Positions 38,702-52,500 of a stretch of 64,000 bases of DNA are shown here, one piece after another. Under the pieces are notes generated by a model that worked only from the letters and a program-made list of their open reading frames with translations, searched no databases and had not been told where the DNA came from. Source of the stretch: Ascaris suum (Eukaryota > Nematoda > Chromadorea > Rhabditida > Ascarididae); contig CM024179.1 of the NCBI GenBank assembly GCA_013433145.1, forward strand, positions 9,769,300-9,833,299, read 5' to 3'. Each line of letters opens with the position of its first letter. Within the stretch, counting starts at the first letter, position 1. Made by a program: the position numbers and the translations under genes.

Positions 38702-41700
38702 TCAATCGCTGGCATCTCCAGAGGTCGCTTCCGATCCCTGCAAATATACAAAGTGCATCGAATATTGTAGAAGAAAAAAAATGCTCCAGCATATTTTAAA
38801 TTTATTTCAACTCTTCGAAGGAATGAACTCAACAATACAAACATTAACCACTGGTCTTATCTGCCCTCACCGCTATAAACTATATTATTCAATTGCATTT
38901 TTGGCAGCAACTAAAAATTTTAAGCGATTCCGTTTAATATCGCATACACTTCTTGATCCATAATGAAATGGTAAAAATCAGCATATAAAAAACTACCTCG
39001 CTTTCACTTTCTTTTTTCTTATCCGGTTTCTTCAGCGGTTTATCGTCATCCGATGAATCACTGTCATCATCCGATACGTATTCTTTTGATTTCGCTTTTG
39101 TGAACGACTTCGATGGTGATCTATAATGTCTTCAATTGCTTCCGAAAATAACCAGTTTCGTTAAGATTTACAATAAAATCAAAAAAAAAAACAACTAAAA
39201 TTCATTCAAATGAATAGTAATATTTTCCAGTAGAATTCGTCAAAAGTGATCCAATTTCAACAATTAGTTACTTTTTTTGTTGTTCAGTTGTATCATTAGC
39301 CAGATCACCCATACCTCAAAGATTTATTGAATGTGTGAAAAGTAGCCAATAACAGAAGGCTGAAAAAACATGGAATTAAAAAAATTAACGGAAGTTAGCA
39401 GCAAAGGGGAGAAAATAACTTATATACAAGCTCATGCCATTAAACTCTGCGACCATAATCATAATACATCAACATGTATCCGACGAATTCACTTATAAGA
39501 TATAATGGCATAAACCATCAGTGCTCTGACCAACGGTCAAGAAGAAATGAGCTAAGAATACTGTTCTCTGGAACAACTTACGCTGTTTTCGACTTCTTCG
39601 ACGGCCCTGCCGAGGAACTTGCAGCCGCGGCCGCCGCCCCGCTCTCAACGTACTCTTTCATCTCGCGTGCATACCGCTCTTTATCCTCTGCCGCTTTCTT
39701 CTCGTATTTCTACAATCAGAGTAGACATCAAGCACAAATTCGTTGCTCTCATTTAAGTTTACAATTTGGATTTTTATAATTATCGAAAACGTTTTCTTCC
39801 ATAAAACTCTTCTTTCATCTCCCAATTTCATCGCTCTTCCCGGTCAGATGTCCCCACTGATTACTTATTGTGGCACTCTTCACTAGTTTTGCACAGAGCT
39901 TGCAGTAAGGCATGACTCTCGAGTATGTTTTAATTTCTACCAATTCACCATGCACAGATGTTAAGTGTGGTAAAAAACATTGCTAAATGAGTCAATTCCT
40001 AATCACCCATTTGTACATCTGAAAGTCAGCACGGGGATATGGAGAAAACAATTTCATCGCCCTTCCCAATCAGATGTCCCCATTGATTACTTATTGTCGG
40101 AAAATTATTTGGTAGTATCGCATCACTCGATCAAATAAATATAGTGATGTAGCAAGTGGCGAAGTTAACCTGTTTCGTTTCCTCATCCACCTCCTCTTTC
40201 CACATTTTACCAGCTCGTTGAGCAGCCTCCGGCGCCGAGAGTCCCTCCTTGCGGAAATTCGCGTAATTCTCACCAAACCAGAGGAAATACGCCGACTGTG
40301 GTTTCTTCGGAGCGTTAGGATCCTTCTTCTTTTTCTCTCGCTTCGTCGTCCCTTTGCCACTCTTCTCGGATGTTTCTTTCTTAAAATTCATCATCTACAG
40401 CTTCATTTTTCTCCCATTTTCTAACCCAAATGAATTCTATGAGTTCATTTCAAACGACTGAAAAAAATCAGTGATTTTATCAAGTGTAGTTTAGATTTAG
40501 AGCAAGTTTCATAGAGACTTTAACTGACCCAAAAGTGCACCAAAGGTCTTTGACCGCATATCAGACATAGTTCTCTTCGATAAGCTCAGCTAAAAATTAG
40601 TCACATTTATAAACTCAAAAAACTATCGAAAATTACACAATCTTCATTGCCAAACTATATCCAACCAAGGAACGACTGGGAACTAAAATACGCTTAAAAA
40701 TGAATACGGAAATATGGAACAGATAAATTAATCCGGAACCTTCTCTTTCTTGGCTTTCGGCTCCTTCGGCTTCTTTTCTTTCTTCTTGCCCGTAATGTCA
40801 CTGTCCTCTGATACCTCACTCGAGTTGCCAGCGTTGCTATCATATTCTTCTTCAGGTTCCGATCCTGATCCTTCCGACGAGTCGGCCGCCTGTCTCTTCC
40901 GTTTAGCATCTGCTTCAACGTCATAATCCTCTGCAATAGACAACGTTCGACTAATGAATACATGTGAAAATTAATAAGGAATTTACCTGTTATTATGCAG
41001 CACTCTAATCGCAGACTATTAACGGTTTGTTTTTTGAAGTTATTTATGTCTGCTTATACTATAAACAATTTTAATGCATTTTTGGGCTGAATTCGATGTT
41101 CCATTTAATAGGTGATTCATGAGCTCGGAGCGAAGGAGAAAATCTACGGGATTCATGCATGTTTCCCTTTTCCCTCTCTTCGTCCCTTGAATGGCACACT
41201 GGAACATTTGTGAAATTATTTTGATCAGCATCGAGTTCATTCCCATCTCATTTATCAAGCACGTTTCGCAACTAAAACTTTATCGCTATCCACCATTTCA
41301 CTTTATACAATCAACGCCACCTTTATCTCATAAACAAAAAATATCGACATACTTCTACAAACAAAGCCACTACCACAGTGTACCGTACCCTTCGGCTTTG
41401 AACCCCTCGTAATTTGGACTCTCAGCAACTTTCTAAGATGTTTTAGCTCTGAAAACTGCTATGGAAAGGGCAATATTGTCCCGTAGGACAGCGTTGAGTG
41501 GAAAAGAAGCAACAAACCATCTTCGCTATCACTGTCTTCATCAGTGTCCCTGGCAGCCGCCTTATCTTTTGCCTCCTGTTTCACAGTCTCCTTGTATGGA
41601 TCGATTTCATCATCACTTCCAGCGAACTTGTCTTCCGAGTAGTTTGGTTTATCCTGAAACGTGAACGATTATCCTATCGCTCCAATATAACCCCACAAAA

Positions 41701-44700
41701 TACTTAGTCGCTAAAAAGTGTCGTCACTGCAACCACACAACCACATTATTTAAATATGGCACAAATGCGCATCCAGTAAAAGAAAGGCGACTTAGAGCTA
41801 ATAAAGCCGTATTAATTCAAACTTCACCGAGTTAAGGAAAATGCAATCCTCAGGATTTGTATTGAAGAAGAAACACTCTTTTGTTTATTACGGACAATAA
41901 TAAGGCTCCAAGAAGAACTATTCAAGGAGAAAAGAGAGTTTGTAACCAAACATTAAGCACAAATTTTTACAACATTCAATAAAAGAGTGAGTCGAAAGTA
42001 GTCGAAACCAAACCGAACATTTGAAATTTGCGTCATAGATAAAACGAATCTCAAGGGAATTACCATTCGCTTTGCATTACGAATACGAAGATGTTTGTTG
42101 TTGACAAAGTCGAACAATCGGTTATATTCCTCTCTAAAAAAATATCAAATTACAAGAACATAAAACGCCACTAACATAAAACGATTTACAACATAAAAAA
42201 CATAAAACGATTTACACAGTAAAGAATAAGACTTCCTTTATTAAAGATAGGCAATAAAATCAATAGCCTTATAGAAATTAAAAACGATTTCACTGAAAGC
42301 ATTAGGTCATCTCGAAACCTTACCCAAACTTTGAGGCATAAAGCCTTAACATGCTGCATTTCCCTTGGAATGAGGGATATTCGCCGTTTTTTTTTCTTCT
42401 GCACATCACCTTGGAACTTTTAGGACGACCTAATATCTCCTGGAATATTTCAATAGGAGGTTTTAGCAACATATGCCTAACAAGATTTCGACGATATGGA
42501 CTTCTCCTCTTCCCCCTCCGGCATATATCGCCAACTTTACCCAATAATATCTTAGCATGGTAGCAAACACCCCTAGCACATACCTAACCGATTTAATGGC
42601 AGAGTGAGAGATTAAGACAGGTTGCAATTCTGGCCGCCCTCCCCCCACCCTTCTCCATGACTTGCCATATCCTCACCTCCATTCACTAAACTGTACGGTA
42701 ACTGCTTACTTCTCGACGCTGTTGAATACAAGTGTGCTGCCACCTTTCATTTCCACCTCAAAATCAAACGAACGCGTCGATACATCCGAACGCGCGAAGT
42801 TCACGCTGCTGATCTAAAAAAAGTACTTAAATACGTTCGACTGTCGGTACCTGATGGATGTTTCGTTCTCTTATTTCAGATCATTTCTTTGATGTACTCT
42901 CATTACTCTCATATGTGACGCATAAACCAACTAAAGTATGAAAAAAGTCGATACTAGTTGTTAAAATATCAAGCTCGTAATCGTTGCGACAATAAGCCTC
43001 CAATAATCATTGCAGCAAACAGTTCTCTATTAGCTGCTGTCTGTTGTAATACGTCAAAAGTTAGAGGTCACCCAATAGAGGATTGTTAACCAACTCTAAA
43101 AATATTCGCCACTTAAATCATGGAAGAAATTGAGCACTAAGCCGCTTAAAAACATCGTCGACATCTAAACCGAAAAATAAACAATTGCCTATTAGAGCGC
43201 ATTTTCTTCAAAGCTGCTAATTCAAAACAATTGCATGGGGGACGAATGAAATTTTGAAATGTAATCAGGTTTAAAATCGAATAAGCTCTGTATTTGCATC
43301 TCTAGCTCACTTATCTTCCCCTTAACTATTTCTATCACTCTGACAGCCATTCTAATTACCTAGCCATTCATCTATGAGCTCGACAACGAACATTTCATGC
43401 AAAAATGGATTTACTCACAAATCAAATAAGAGAAAAAGAAACGCTAAACATTAAAAATAACCTCTTCAAAGCGAATATACATTGGTGGTTTATGCACGTA
43501 AACGAATCCTTTTTCGAGCGGATAAAGAAAACCTGATGCCTGCTTATGAGCACACATTATTGCTGGCGTTCCCGAGTGACTGCAAAATTATTTCATGAAT
43601 CCTCAACCATAACTACATCTTACAGCTATTCTCAGTTAACCATAAGCTTGGCTCGGTTGGTTAGGATAGCGATTCTGATCGAACACCTGCATATTAATGC
43701 TTCACCTATAAAGTCTATCCCTCCCTTCCTACTTGAACGCTGTAATTTAAGAAACTGGAAGCAAAAATGTGAACGCAAATGCTGACACTTGGAAAAATCG
43801 CGAATGAAGGCAAAAAATTTTTTGTATTTATTTGTCAGATGATGAACAATAACGCTCACCTAGGCGAAAGTAAAAACATAGGTGTGCCATCCCTCTCCAT
43901 CCTAAACGGATAAGAAATAGAGGAAAGAAAATTTCTCCCTTGGAAGTTAAAAAAATCGATACTGGTAAAGTGGATGGTGATAACTACCTATCCTACCAAT
44001 AAGCATTACCGCCTGAGGTTTCGCTAACCGGATATCGCAAGTTTAAAGCTTTATAAAAGTTACACGCCGCAGCTGCCAATTTTACACGCCAAACGCTATT
44101 CCTAAGCCACTTGCACTAAAAGTCGTCTCAGAACAGCTACAATGATATCAGCTTATTCTGATTCAGATTCACTCCTTCCCTCAAAAATAAACGCAATACG
44201 ATTACCACAATAAACGCAATCATCTTCATTTCACTACATCCAATTAAGAGAATAAACCTAACCCAACAAAGCTGCCCGGTACGGTGATTTTCATATCGAC
44301 CATGACTCGAAAGATCTTCGACACCACCTCGAAAACGTTACCGCTCAACTTCTTATCCAGCTTGCCCTTGTATTGCTCTTTCAACTGCTCCCTGAAGACA
44401 GATCACTTAAAAGCATTGCAATCCATCACAGGTAAATAGCGCCAGAAATTCTTTCAGCTATAAATAATACTGTTCATGCTGATAAGGAAATCGATGCACA
44501 TCCCAGACGTATGAAAACAAAGTCGCGGGAGCGGGAGGAGGGAGGGTGGATCTCATCCTCAATGAAAAATCAAAACAACACGAAATATACATTTTTGTCA
44601 ACTGATCACTCGCAAAATTACATTTTCTTAATTTGATCGCTACCCCTTCTGTCAACAAACGAACGACCCACTAGGCAATCTCTCTAGGGGAAATACGACT

Positions 44701-47700
44701 GACTGTAATCCGGTAACGTAACAATCTCAGTTCGCAAACGACACATTCTCAGGCATAATAAAGTAAAAAGTCTATTCTATACAGAAGTAAGAAATCAGAA
44801 AATAAGTACTGTGTAAGTCCAAGGTCGAGCTCTACCTCCTCGTCCTTTGCGAATTCCAACACAAGGAAGTGGTATCGCGTCTGCCCCTGTCGGATTGGTG
44901 GATTCAAACTGATCTGAAATTCACATCAACGAATCGAATAATATCATATTTCACTCTTTTCATGCAATAATCCTGCTTGCCGTATAATAAGTAATAAGAC
45001 AGCACTTATAAAGTTTGCTCGACGGTTTACATATTTAGAGCTAACAGTAGCAAAACAATCTAAGTAAATGATAACGCACCACGAAGTACATATGACGGCC
45101 ATCTTTGTGAGGCAATAAGAAAAGCCGCATGATCGTTTTGATCGGAATTTTGTAATCGTACGTTTTTCCGTGCAATGAGAGATGATTCTGGTAGACTTTG
45201 ATATCGTAACGGCCACTGAAATATATAGAAACTTCAATAAGAGCAACTGCGCAGACAAGTTCAACCTATTCTTTCCCTCCTCGTTTTCTCCGCTTCCCCT
45301 CCATTTTCAAACGATGATAGGATCTTTCATCCATCAAAAAATCGAAAAAAAATTGAATACAATGCTATACACACAGCTCCAAAAAAACGAATTAATATGT
45401 GAATGGCGCCACTTCTATATTTGAAAAAGAAGGCACAGTCTGAACCCTAGGTCTGACATAAAGCGTATTTTCAATATAATCCTACTCCCTAACAATACCA
45501 TCACCAACAACTCCGCTCAATCAAGCCAACGAGTCGAAAACACTCCAAAGAAACGAATTCCAGAAGAGTGGCTAAGCAAACATACCGAGGTGTGGTACAA
45601 AGGATCTGTTGAAGTGTAGCGACCGGCTGATCGGTTTCGGTTTCTATACCGGCATATTGCATCACTGCCCGTCGAAACTCCTGCAAAATATATTTTAGAA
45701 AAAAAGTTACAATTTCTGGAAGACCTTTACTTAATATTGCATCCAAACGTAGGGGGAACATTTTGTTGGTACTGATATGAACATCAACTTGAATTTCTGA
45801 AAAACACAGCCTGTATCGAGTTCGTCCTACACAAATCATGAAAAAAAACAAGAGAAGTCTAACATTGGTTCGTATACCCCCTTCCATTTTATCTAGCAAA
45901 TGAAAATAATTACCCCAAATAGCTATGTTCACGACGACAAACGTCATAAGTAAGAAAGAAATAAAATATTCAGACGGAATTTTTAAAAAAAACTAGCTTC
46001 CTGCTTAGTTATCCACCACCTTCACAGGATTATCTCCATTCCTCCTCCGTTCCATCACTAATCTCTCCTTAGATTCATTCAAAATCGATTCAAAAATCTC
46101 CATGATATTTCAACTTAAGGTAGCCCGACAATATAGGATTTAGACCTCTCATCCTCTCCAAACACCATATTTCGCACAAACTTAAAATCGCAATGCGAAG
46201 AAATCCAGTAAAACTATAAGCAAAGAAAGCGAGGTATGGGAATTTAAAGGGAACAAACCTCTACAGGATCGGCATCTTCGTCAGCATCTGGATCGGTCGG
46301 TATGTGAAAACGCATCTCCATAAGAGAGACGGCACAATCGTCATTCTGATGGAACTCGAGCACCGCCTCACTTTTGCCCGATGTGCAATTGCTGACGTTG
46401 CTTAGTGGAATTTCAAAACACGGCTTCTCATCCACTTCAAACTCGAGTACTTGTCCTTCAATGAACAGCATATCCTCAAGTAACTAATCTTCCGCATATA
46501 GGCTAATTAACCGCTCTTAATATCATGGATCTAGGTTAAACGCGATCACGATCAATCGGATAGCGTCTCTCAGAAAGCATCGCCATTTGCGCCAAGAGGC
46601 GATTATACCATCGCGGAAATGTTTCAGCATTTGCGAAGAAAATATATAGCATTAACTGTATGATAGCGCAAAATACATTGCGCTCATATGAAGCAGACGC
46701 TTTGATATTTCCGTAAAAAAAGAAAAAGAAAAAACAAAAAAACGCTGTCATAAATGATCGAACATCATCGACACAGCGCAACCTCAACACTTTTTTACCT
46801 TAGCTGCGATGACACCTTGAAATTATGAGAACAACAGGCGGGCAATTAACTTATGACACAGCCAAAAGCAAAACAAACGCAAAAGAGAAAATAAATTTGG
46901 AACAGGTAAATTATTGCAAAAAGTATCAAAATCGCAAACAAAATGCGTTTTTCCTTCTATACTTGCACCTGAATCTACTTCTGCGCGAATGGGTTTTATC
47001 TTCTCATTTGGAGAGGAAATCAAACAAAAAGACTCGGAATGAAAAAAAGAAATTTTTCTGCATCAATATTATAACACAAGTACCTTTTACTTCAGCCTTT
47101 CCATAGTTCCATCCTTTAATACTTTGATCTACTTGAACCACATCCTTATTCCAGTTCCGATTAGCAAATGCCTTTATCTTTTCATATTCCTGCAAACAGT
47201 GATTTTTAAATTAAGAAGACAAATTAGGCAAAAACGCTGCTCCCTTGCTTAGTTCGGATATTCAGGAATAAACATGATCATACTGATTGGAATCATTTCG
47301 TATCACTTTCCCACAGATCTTTCTCATTGCACACTCGATTTTTATGGTGCACTTGCCATCACAGCACTGGATCGAGCCGCAGTTTGCATCTATCATTATC
47401 CAATTCAAAGGAATTCATTTATGAAATCCATAGACCGCAGTGAAGAAAGCATACGTCTCAGATCCTTCTAATGCTTTCCAATAAATCCAAGCAACTCCCA
47501 CATGCCGTTCTATGCCTCAACTGCACCACTCAAGTATCAGTCCGCATGACATTTCGATCGCTAACTTTACCGCGACGGTGATCTCATACACTCGTAAACT
47601 GACGCCTAATGCACAATGCGCCTCTCAGAATGAACCTTAAATCTTACAAGAGGGAAAATTGCGCAATCGGAGCGATGGCGAGACATCCGAAAAATCTTTC

Positions 47701-49569
47701 GATCTTCCAGCTGTTCTCCTTTCGCCACTTGTTTAACCCACTTTCACCGTCTTTAATTCATCATATTCAAGAACCACCTCTTTCCCCACACCAACCATTC
47801 TCAACCACACATCCGTGCTGAACTATTAGAGTTGACTTCAGAACAATGCATGAATTTTCAAGCACAGATCTGAATTGTCGCTGTTAAATTCATTAAGCCC
47901 AAATAAGAAACCCAAAAAATGTCACCACTATTCTGCTTTGACTACCACTTCGCCAACGAACAAAGAGACCTCTTAACCAAATGACCTGAAAACAAGCAAA
48001 TATAATTTTGTCTATACTGTGACCTGAATACCTGAACTACCGAGAGGTGAACCACGAGAAGATGAATTAAATGTGCTGCGAACAGCTGAAGAAATGGAAG
48101 TAGCCGAGTTTAATTTAGTCCCCGTTGTGAAGGGAAATTCGCTGAAAGATAAATAATGAAAAGGTCGGTCATGAAAGTGACCATCTAATGAACTTAGTAG
48201 CGCATATATCTTTCATTTGCGTAAACATTCCGAATGTGGTATCCACATTGCAAAGTTCCATTTGAAACCTCTTACCTTTTCCGAAAAGCCACCGAATCGT
48301 AGACTGATTCCACTGGTTAGCGAAAACTTCAGACCTGGCTTGTTGGCAAGACGCATCCACGATATTTTCTCAATTTCCGATGTACCTATCGTCTGTAGTT
48401 TACCGGTTTTCGTGTTCTTGAATTGGATATGCTGATCTGCCAACTTGATTCGTCCACTATTCTGCAATCAACATAAGCCCATTTCACTTCAAATCCTTAT
48501 GCCGGTTTATAAAAAGAAATTAGTTATGAAGTATTACCAACTTCAACGTTTACAAAGATGGCCACGAAATTAAAACTTTTACGCCAAAGGTGGCATAAAA
48601 TTATTTAGGGTCAGTCTGCTAGAGATTAAATGTTGCCTTAGTTCACTGGGGTACTAGCCTCTCAGAAATTTCTTCCATTTTGATTCGACAGGCACATACC
48701 CCTTAAAGGCAGCACAATAGGAAGTATGTAAAGGGGAAGTGCACTGCCAAAGGAACGACGAACATATATCAGCAATTTTTTGATCACTGAACTGCGCATG
48801 AAGTACTTTGCACCTTAGGCAAAATTCAGTGGCAAAAATTTCTTATCAAAAGGCCCCATTCAGTTTTCGGTCATTGTTCCACTGCTACGCACAGCAAACG
48901 GCCGCTCTCCTCGGTGGTTCCTCCAGCACCTGTCAGCAAAACCTGCGGTCGAGGAAAAAAAATGTCAACATATTTTAAAGCTTTATCCCATTGCAACGCA
49001 CTTCGTTCACTTCGATCAACGATCTTTGTCTAAATCTAAGCTGTGGAATTAGAAAAAAAGTAATTCACTTCAACTCATTATCTTCCAGCTATTATAAAAT
49101 AAACACGGTTAGTCCTTATAAGAACCACGAACACTCCGAATACAACAGTTTTCAGACATGTACCGGGGAGAACAACTGAAGAACATCTCGAAGTACTGAT
49201 AACTTTAAGGGGAAGAAGGGGAGGGTAAAGCATGATGGATAATGGCATATAAAAAGAATGATGTAATCCGTAGACTTGATACACGTCGCCGGGGAATAGC
49301 ATTGAAACTGTTATTGAACCGTTAAAACATGCTTTGCAAACATCTACGATTTTATGTTTAATTTTTATTCGCTAATAAATTTACGATAAAGCCCGATCAC
49401 ACTTAGGTCATATGCTCATATTTTTTGAATAATACGCAGATATAGCTCGTGCTTTTTGTACGATGCAATAGTGCGATAAAAGTGGGGCTAATAAAAATTC
49501 ACCGAAACTGACCAGAAATCCCATATCCTCGTGCACCACATCGCTGTACTCAAGAAAGGCGTCGACCAT
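38702..49569 (-). CDS. ssrp1: FACT complex subunit SSRP1 (HMG-box, hmg-3/hmg-4 type)
   Basis: Seventeen exons: 49569-49513, 48461-48276, 47189-47091, 46474-46259, 45680-45586, 45215-45080, 44913-44810, 44391-44263, 43579-43462, 42813-42710, 42133-42064, 41653-41518, 40930-40740, 40379-40170, 39709-39582, 39120-38997, 38737-38702. Phases agree throughout, giving 712 residues (human about 709). Landmarks are the N-terminal PH-like dimerisation domain ([38 protein letters not shown]), the middle double-PH domain ([62 protein letters not shown]), an acidic linker (residues about 438-545), the HMG box starting [17 protein letters not shown] (about residue 566, split between exons 14 and 15), and a Ser/Asp/Lys tail. 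SSRP1 pairs with SPT16 to displace and redeposit H2A-H2B during transcription and replication. The boundaries of exon 14 (TTTTAAG versus TGTAG acceptor) and exon 7 are the least certain. Confidence 0.96.
39821..40100. repeat. Duplicated ~52-bp block in an ssrp1 intron
   Basis: Copies at 39823-39872 and 40049-40100 share CAGATGTCCCCA and TGATTACTTATTGT with about five mismatches overall, 227 bp apart. Both lie in the intron between exons 14 and 15 of ssrp1. Confidence 0.85.
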
Positions 49570-49585
49570 CGTTGCCTGCACAGTA
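49570..49585 (-). other. Probable spliced-leader acceptor of ssrp1
   Basis: On the minus strand ACTGTGCAG is followed by only 6 nt (GCAACG) before the ATG. A minus-strand ORF at about 50171-50106 with a possible GTTAGT donor would be out of frame with ssrp1 if joined here. A spliced leader or a non-coding first exon is therefore more likely. Confidence 0.5.
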
Positions 49586-52500
49586 AAACGATGATATTTA
49601 GAGGTACAGCCCAAAAAATGAGCTTTTCATTTCCGAGATTCCAGTAGTTTTCAGAAGCAATTATTCCAGAAGAGAAAAAACGGATGAGAGAGAGAGGTGA
49701 AAAAGGTTTCTGCATTTGTAGGTTCATAAGGTAGAGCTCGACTTCAGCAGCTTTGAAAGCCTAATCTCATAACTCCCTAAAACGTTCTAAAACCATGGAA
49801 GATCAGTGGCAGAAACTCGTTAATTTGCATAATATAGCAGGATCAAGACGGAAGGGAAAGAAAATATATTACGTGATGTGAGATATAAGACCGCTTTTCG
49901 TAAAGGTTAGGGTGGAAAATATGAGGGCGGAGAATGGGCTTTGAGGAGGGTAGGAAAGAACAGGTATAATGCTTTTCAGGGAAGGCCTTTCGAGTGATAT
50001 AAATGGATGAGGTGTTATACTCTCCCAAGGGTAAATATTTGAGGAAAATTTAGCCAGAGAGCCGGATTTCCGAAAAAAAAGATATCGCATGATGCGATAC
50101 TAACCGCACTCTGGAGACGCTAGAAAGTTGATTAACAAGAAATCGTCAATGAATGTAGTTTCGGCGGCCATAATTCAAATAACAATATGGCCGTTACGGT
50201 ACTTAAAATAGTTGTTCCCTTTAAGCATTTCTTAGAAATTAAAAACTGTGACACTGCATCTCATTGCCCGCTGATTGCTTGCAGCTGGTTAACGGCACAC
50301 TTCCACTCCCCTCCTCTGCACTGTATTTGGCACACTCATATCCCGTATCTCGAGACCATCCCAACTTTAGATCTCGCTGAATTTTAGAGGGCTGAAGTCT
50401 TAAAAACTGCAAAGAACCAGATATGAGGAAAATCGCGTATTTTATCGAAACATAGGACCAAGTCGAATTTAAGCCGGCGATATTCCAACGATCCCAAACA
50501 TCTTCGGTTTCGCGTCATAATCGAGTTGATGAGGGCCAAGGCAGACATTATAGAATGCGACAGAAGTGAAGTAATTATGGACATTTTTAAGCACTGCAGT
50601 GAAGGAAATAAAATAAGGAAACTATATAGGTGGTACGATATTTCAGGATAGAACGAGAGTATTCAAATGAAACTTTGCGGTTAGTGTTCAGGACAACTAG
50701 GCTGCAACACATAAAGGATGCAATTTGCACAGCGGATTATTTCTTCGCAATGGAAGCACTCCAACTACTGTCCAATTATACGCATTATTAGGCAATCCAA
50801 TGAGTTCCCTTCAACAAGAAACAATTAGGAACCAATTGAATGTATTCAAACAGCTTTTTACACGCACCGCTCACAAGCGACCGTTTCCTGGTCTCTTATA
50901 CTTGAATTATGGTAAATATATCTCCGATACTAAATCATTCAAATATGGACGTGATGAGCTCGATTTCACTTTATGTCATCAAATTGTCAATATTTTTGCG
51001 AGACACCTTTTGAAAACATGTTTGACCTTCCTCCCATGTGGTTACACACGTCAATTAATTTGAAAGGTATTGAAATTAAATTCGGTATAGGACGTTTTAC
51101 CGTGTTCTTTCGTTCTTTCCTGGAACATTTCTCTAATTGAGCAATGTGCTCGCCTCAGATCTGTCAGTTTTTATTCGCTGGCTCCAAGCTTACGGCCTCT
51201 GCGAAACCTGCAGTCCCCATATTGTTTCAACGATTTCATCTCAACCAATCTCATGAATTTTTTGATGACTCAATACGCTTCTTTCAGTGTTTACATTTAT
51301 GACAGTACCATTCAATAAAGACTTCATATCCTAGAAAATTGTCAAACTTCTTAATTCTAGTACTAGTGCTTCCCCATGCACAAACACGAAGTTGCCCAAC
51401 ACATCTACACAAAACAAGAGACCACTGTGGTTGATGTTCGCAAACAACTCAAGCACTACAAACAATTTTTCCGATGTAAACATATAATAAAAACGAATCC
51501 AAAACTTCAAACTACATTCGCAGTTACGTCGCTCGATTGGTCGAACATTACAACGTCACACGCGGGAGAATCACAATTTCAAATTTATGATCGTTTCGAA
51601 ATATTCGTTTTGAGAAATCACCTATTTAAAATTCGACTAATTTCCGCCTCACTTCGCAATTTTCTTTAATGGGTCGAAATTTGAGCATTTGAAAAATACA
51701 ATTATTGAACACGGAAGGGTCTCCATATATTAGCAATAGCATAACGAATAGAATGGTTATTATTGGATATTACGCCAAACAGTGAACTGTAGTGTAGAGA
51801 TAATGAAGCGAGTAAAGTGTTATTGCAGAAAGGATGGGAAAATTATTGTAAGCAGAAAAAGGCGAAAAAGTTTAGTCGATCGTCGAGGAAAAGCATCGAA
51901 GCGAATGTTGGACTGAGGTAAACAAATTGCAAGAGTGAAAAACGAATTTGATGCATTCGGCAATGAATTAATTGGGTTGAGTCCATATTGATCCACCAAG
52001 TATGCTTCATCTTTTTTTTTTCTTTTTGCAAGCTTTTCCCTTATAGTTTCTTAATATTTTAATTATTTGATGGCAGCCTTTTCAACAACATTTCCTTTTA
52101 TTTTACGCACACTCGCATCTTTATATACCCGCATCTACGAGCCTTTCTAATGTAGCAGTTTTCCCAAAGTAACTAATAACTTCATCTTATAAATTTAACC
52201 ATTCTAACACGAATGTTTTATCGTACTTAGCTTCAGCTAACCAATATCTGAAGTAGATACAAATAACTTTATGTTTTCTATGTAATGAACATTTCATAAA
52301 TGTTCTATCATACGAATTCTTTCTGCAAGTAGTTGAAAAAGCGCGGCTCATATGCTTTGTATTTGCATTTTGTGGCATTCGGCTGTGCTTCGGCAGTGGA
52401 ATAAACGGAAAAACAGGCCACGACTATTGGTGCGATAAGCGCTTCTTCATTTCGAAGCACGTTGCATAATAAAGCATGAAAACATCTAACGGTTAATAAC

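Noticed and set aside
43649..43690. tRNA-like GGCTCGGTTGGTTAGG followed by GATCGAAC
   Set aside because: The A-box to B-box distance is about 28 nt, too short for a tRNA, and no acceptor stem pairs.
50106..50171. Minus-strand ATG ORF (MAAETTFIDD...) with a possible GTTAGT donor upstream of ssrp1
   Set aside because: Joined to the ssrp1 acceptor it runs out of frame into a stop, and it has no similarity to the SSRP1 N-terminus.
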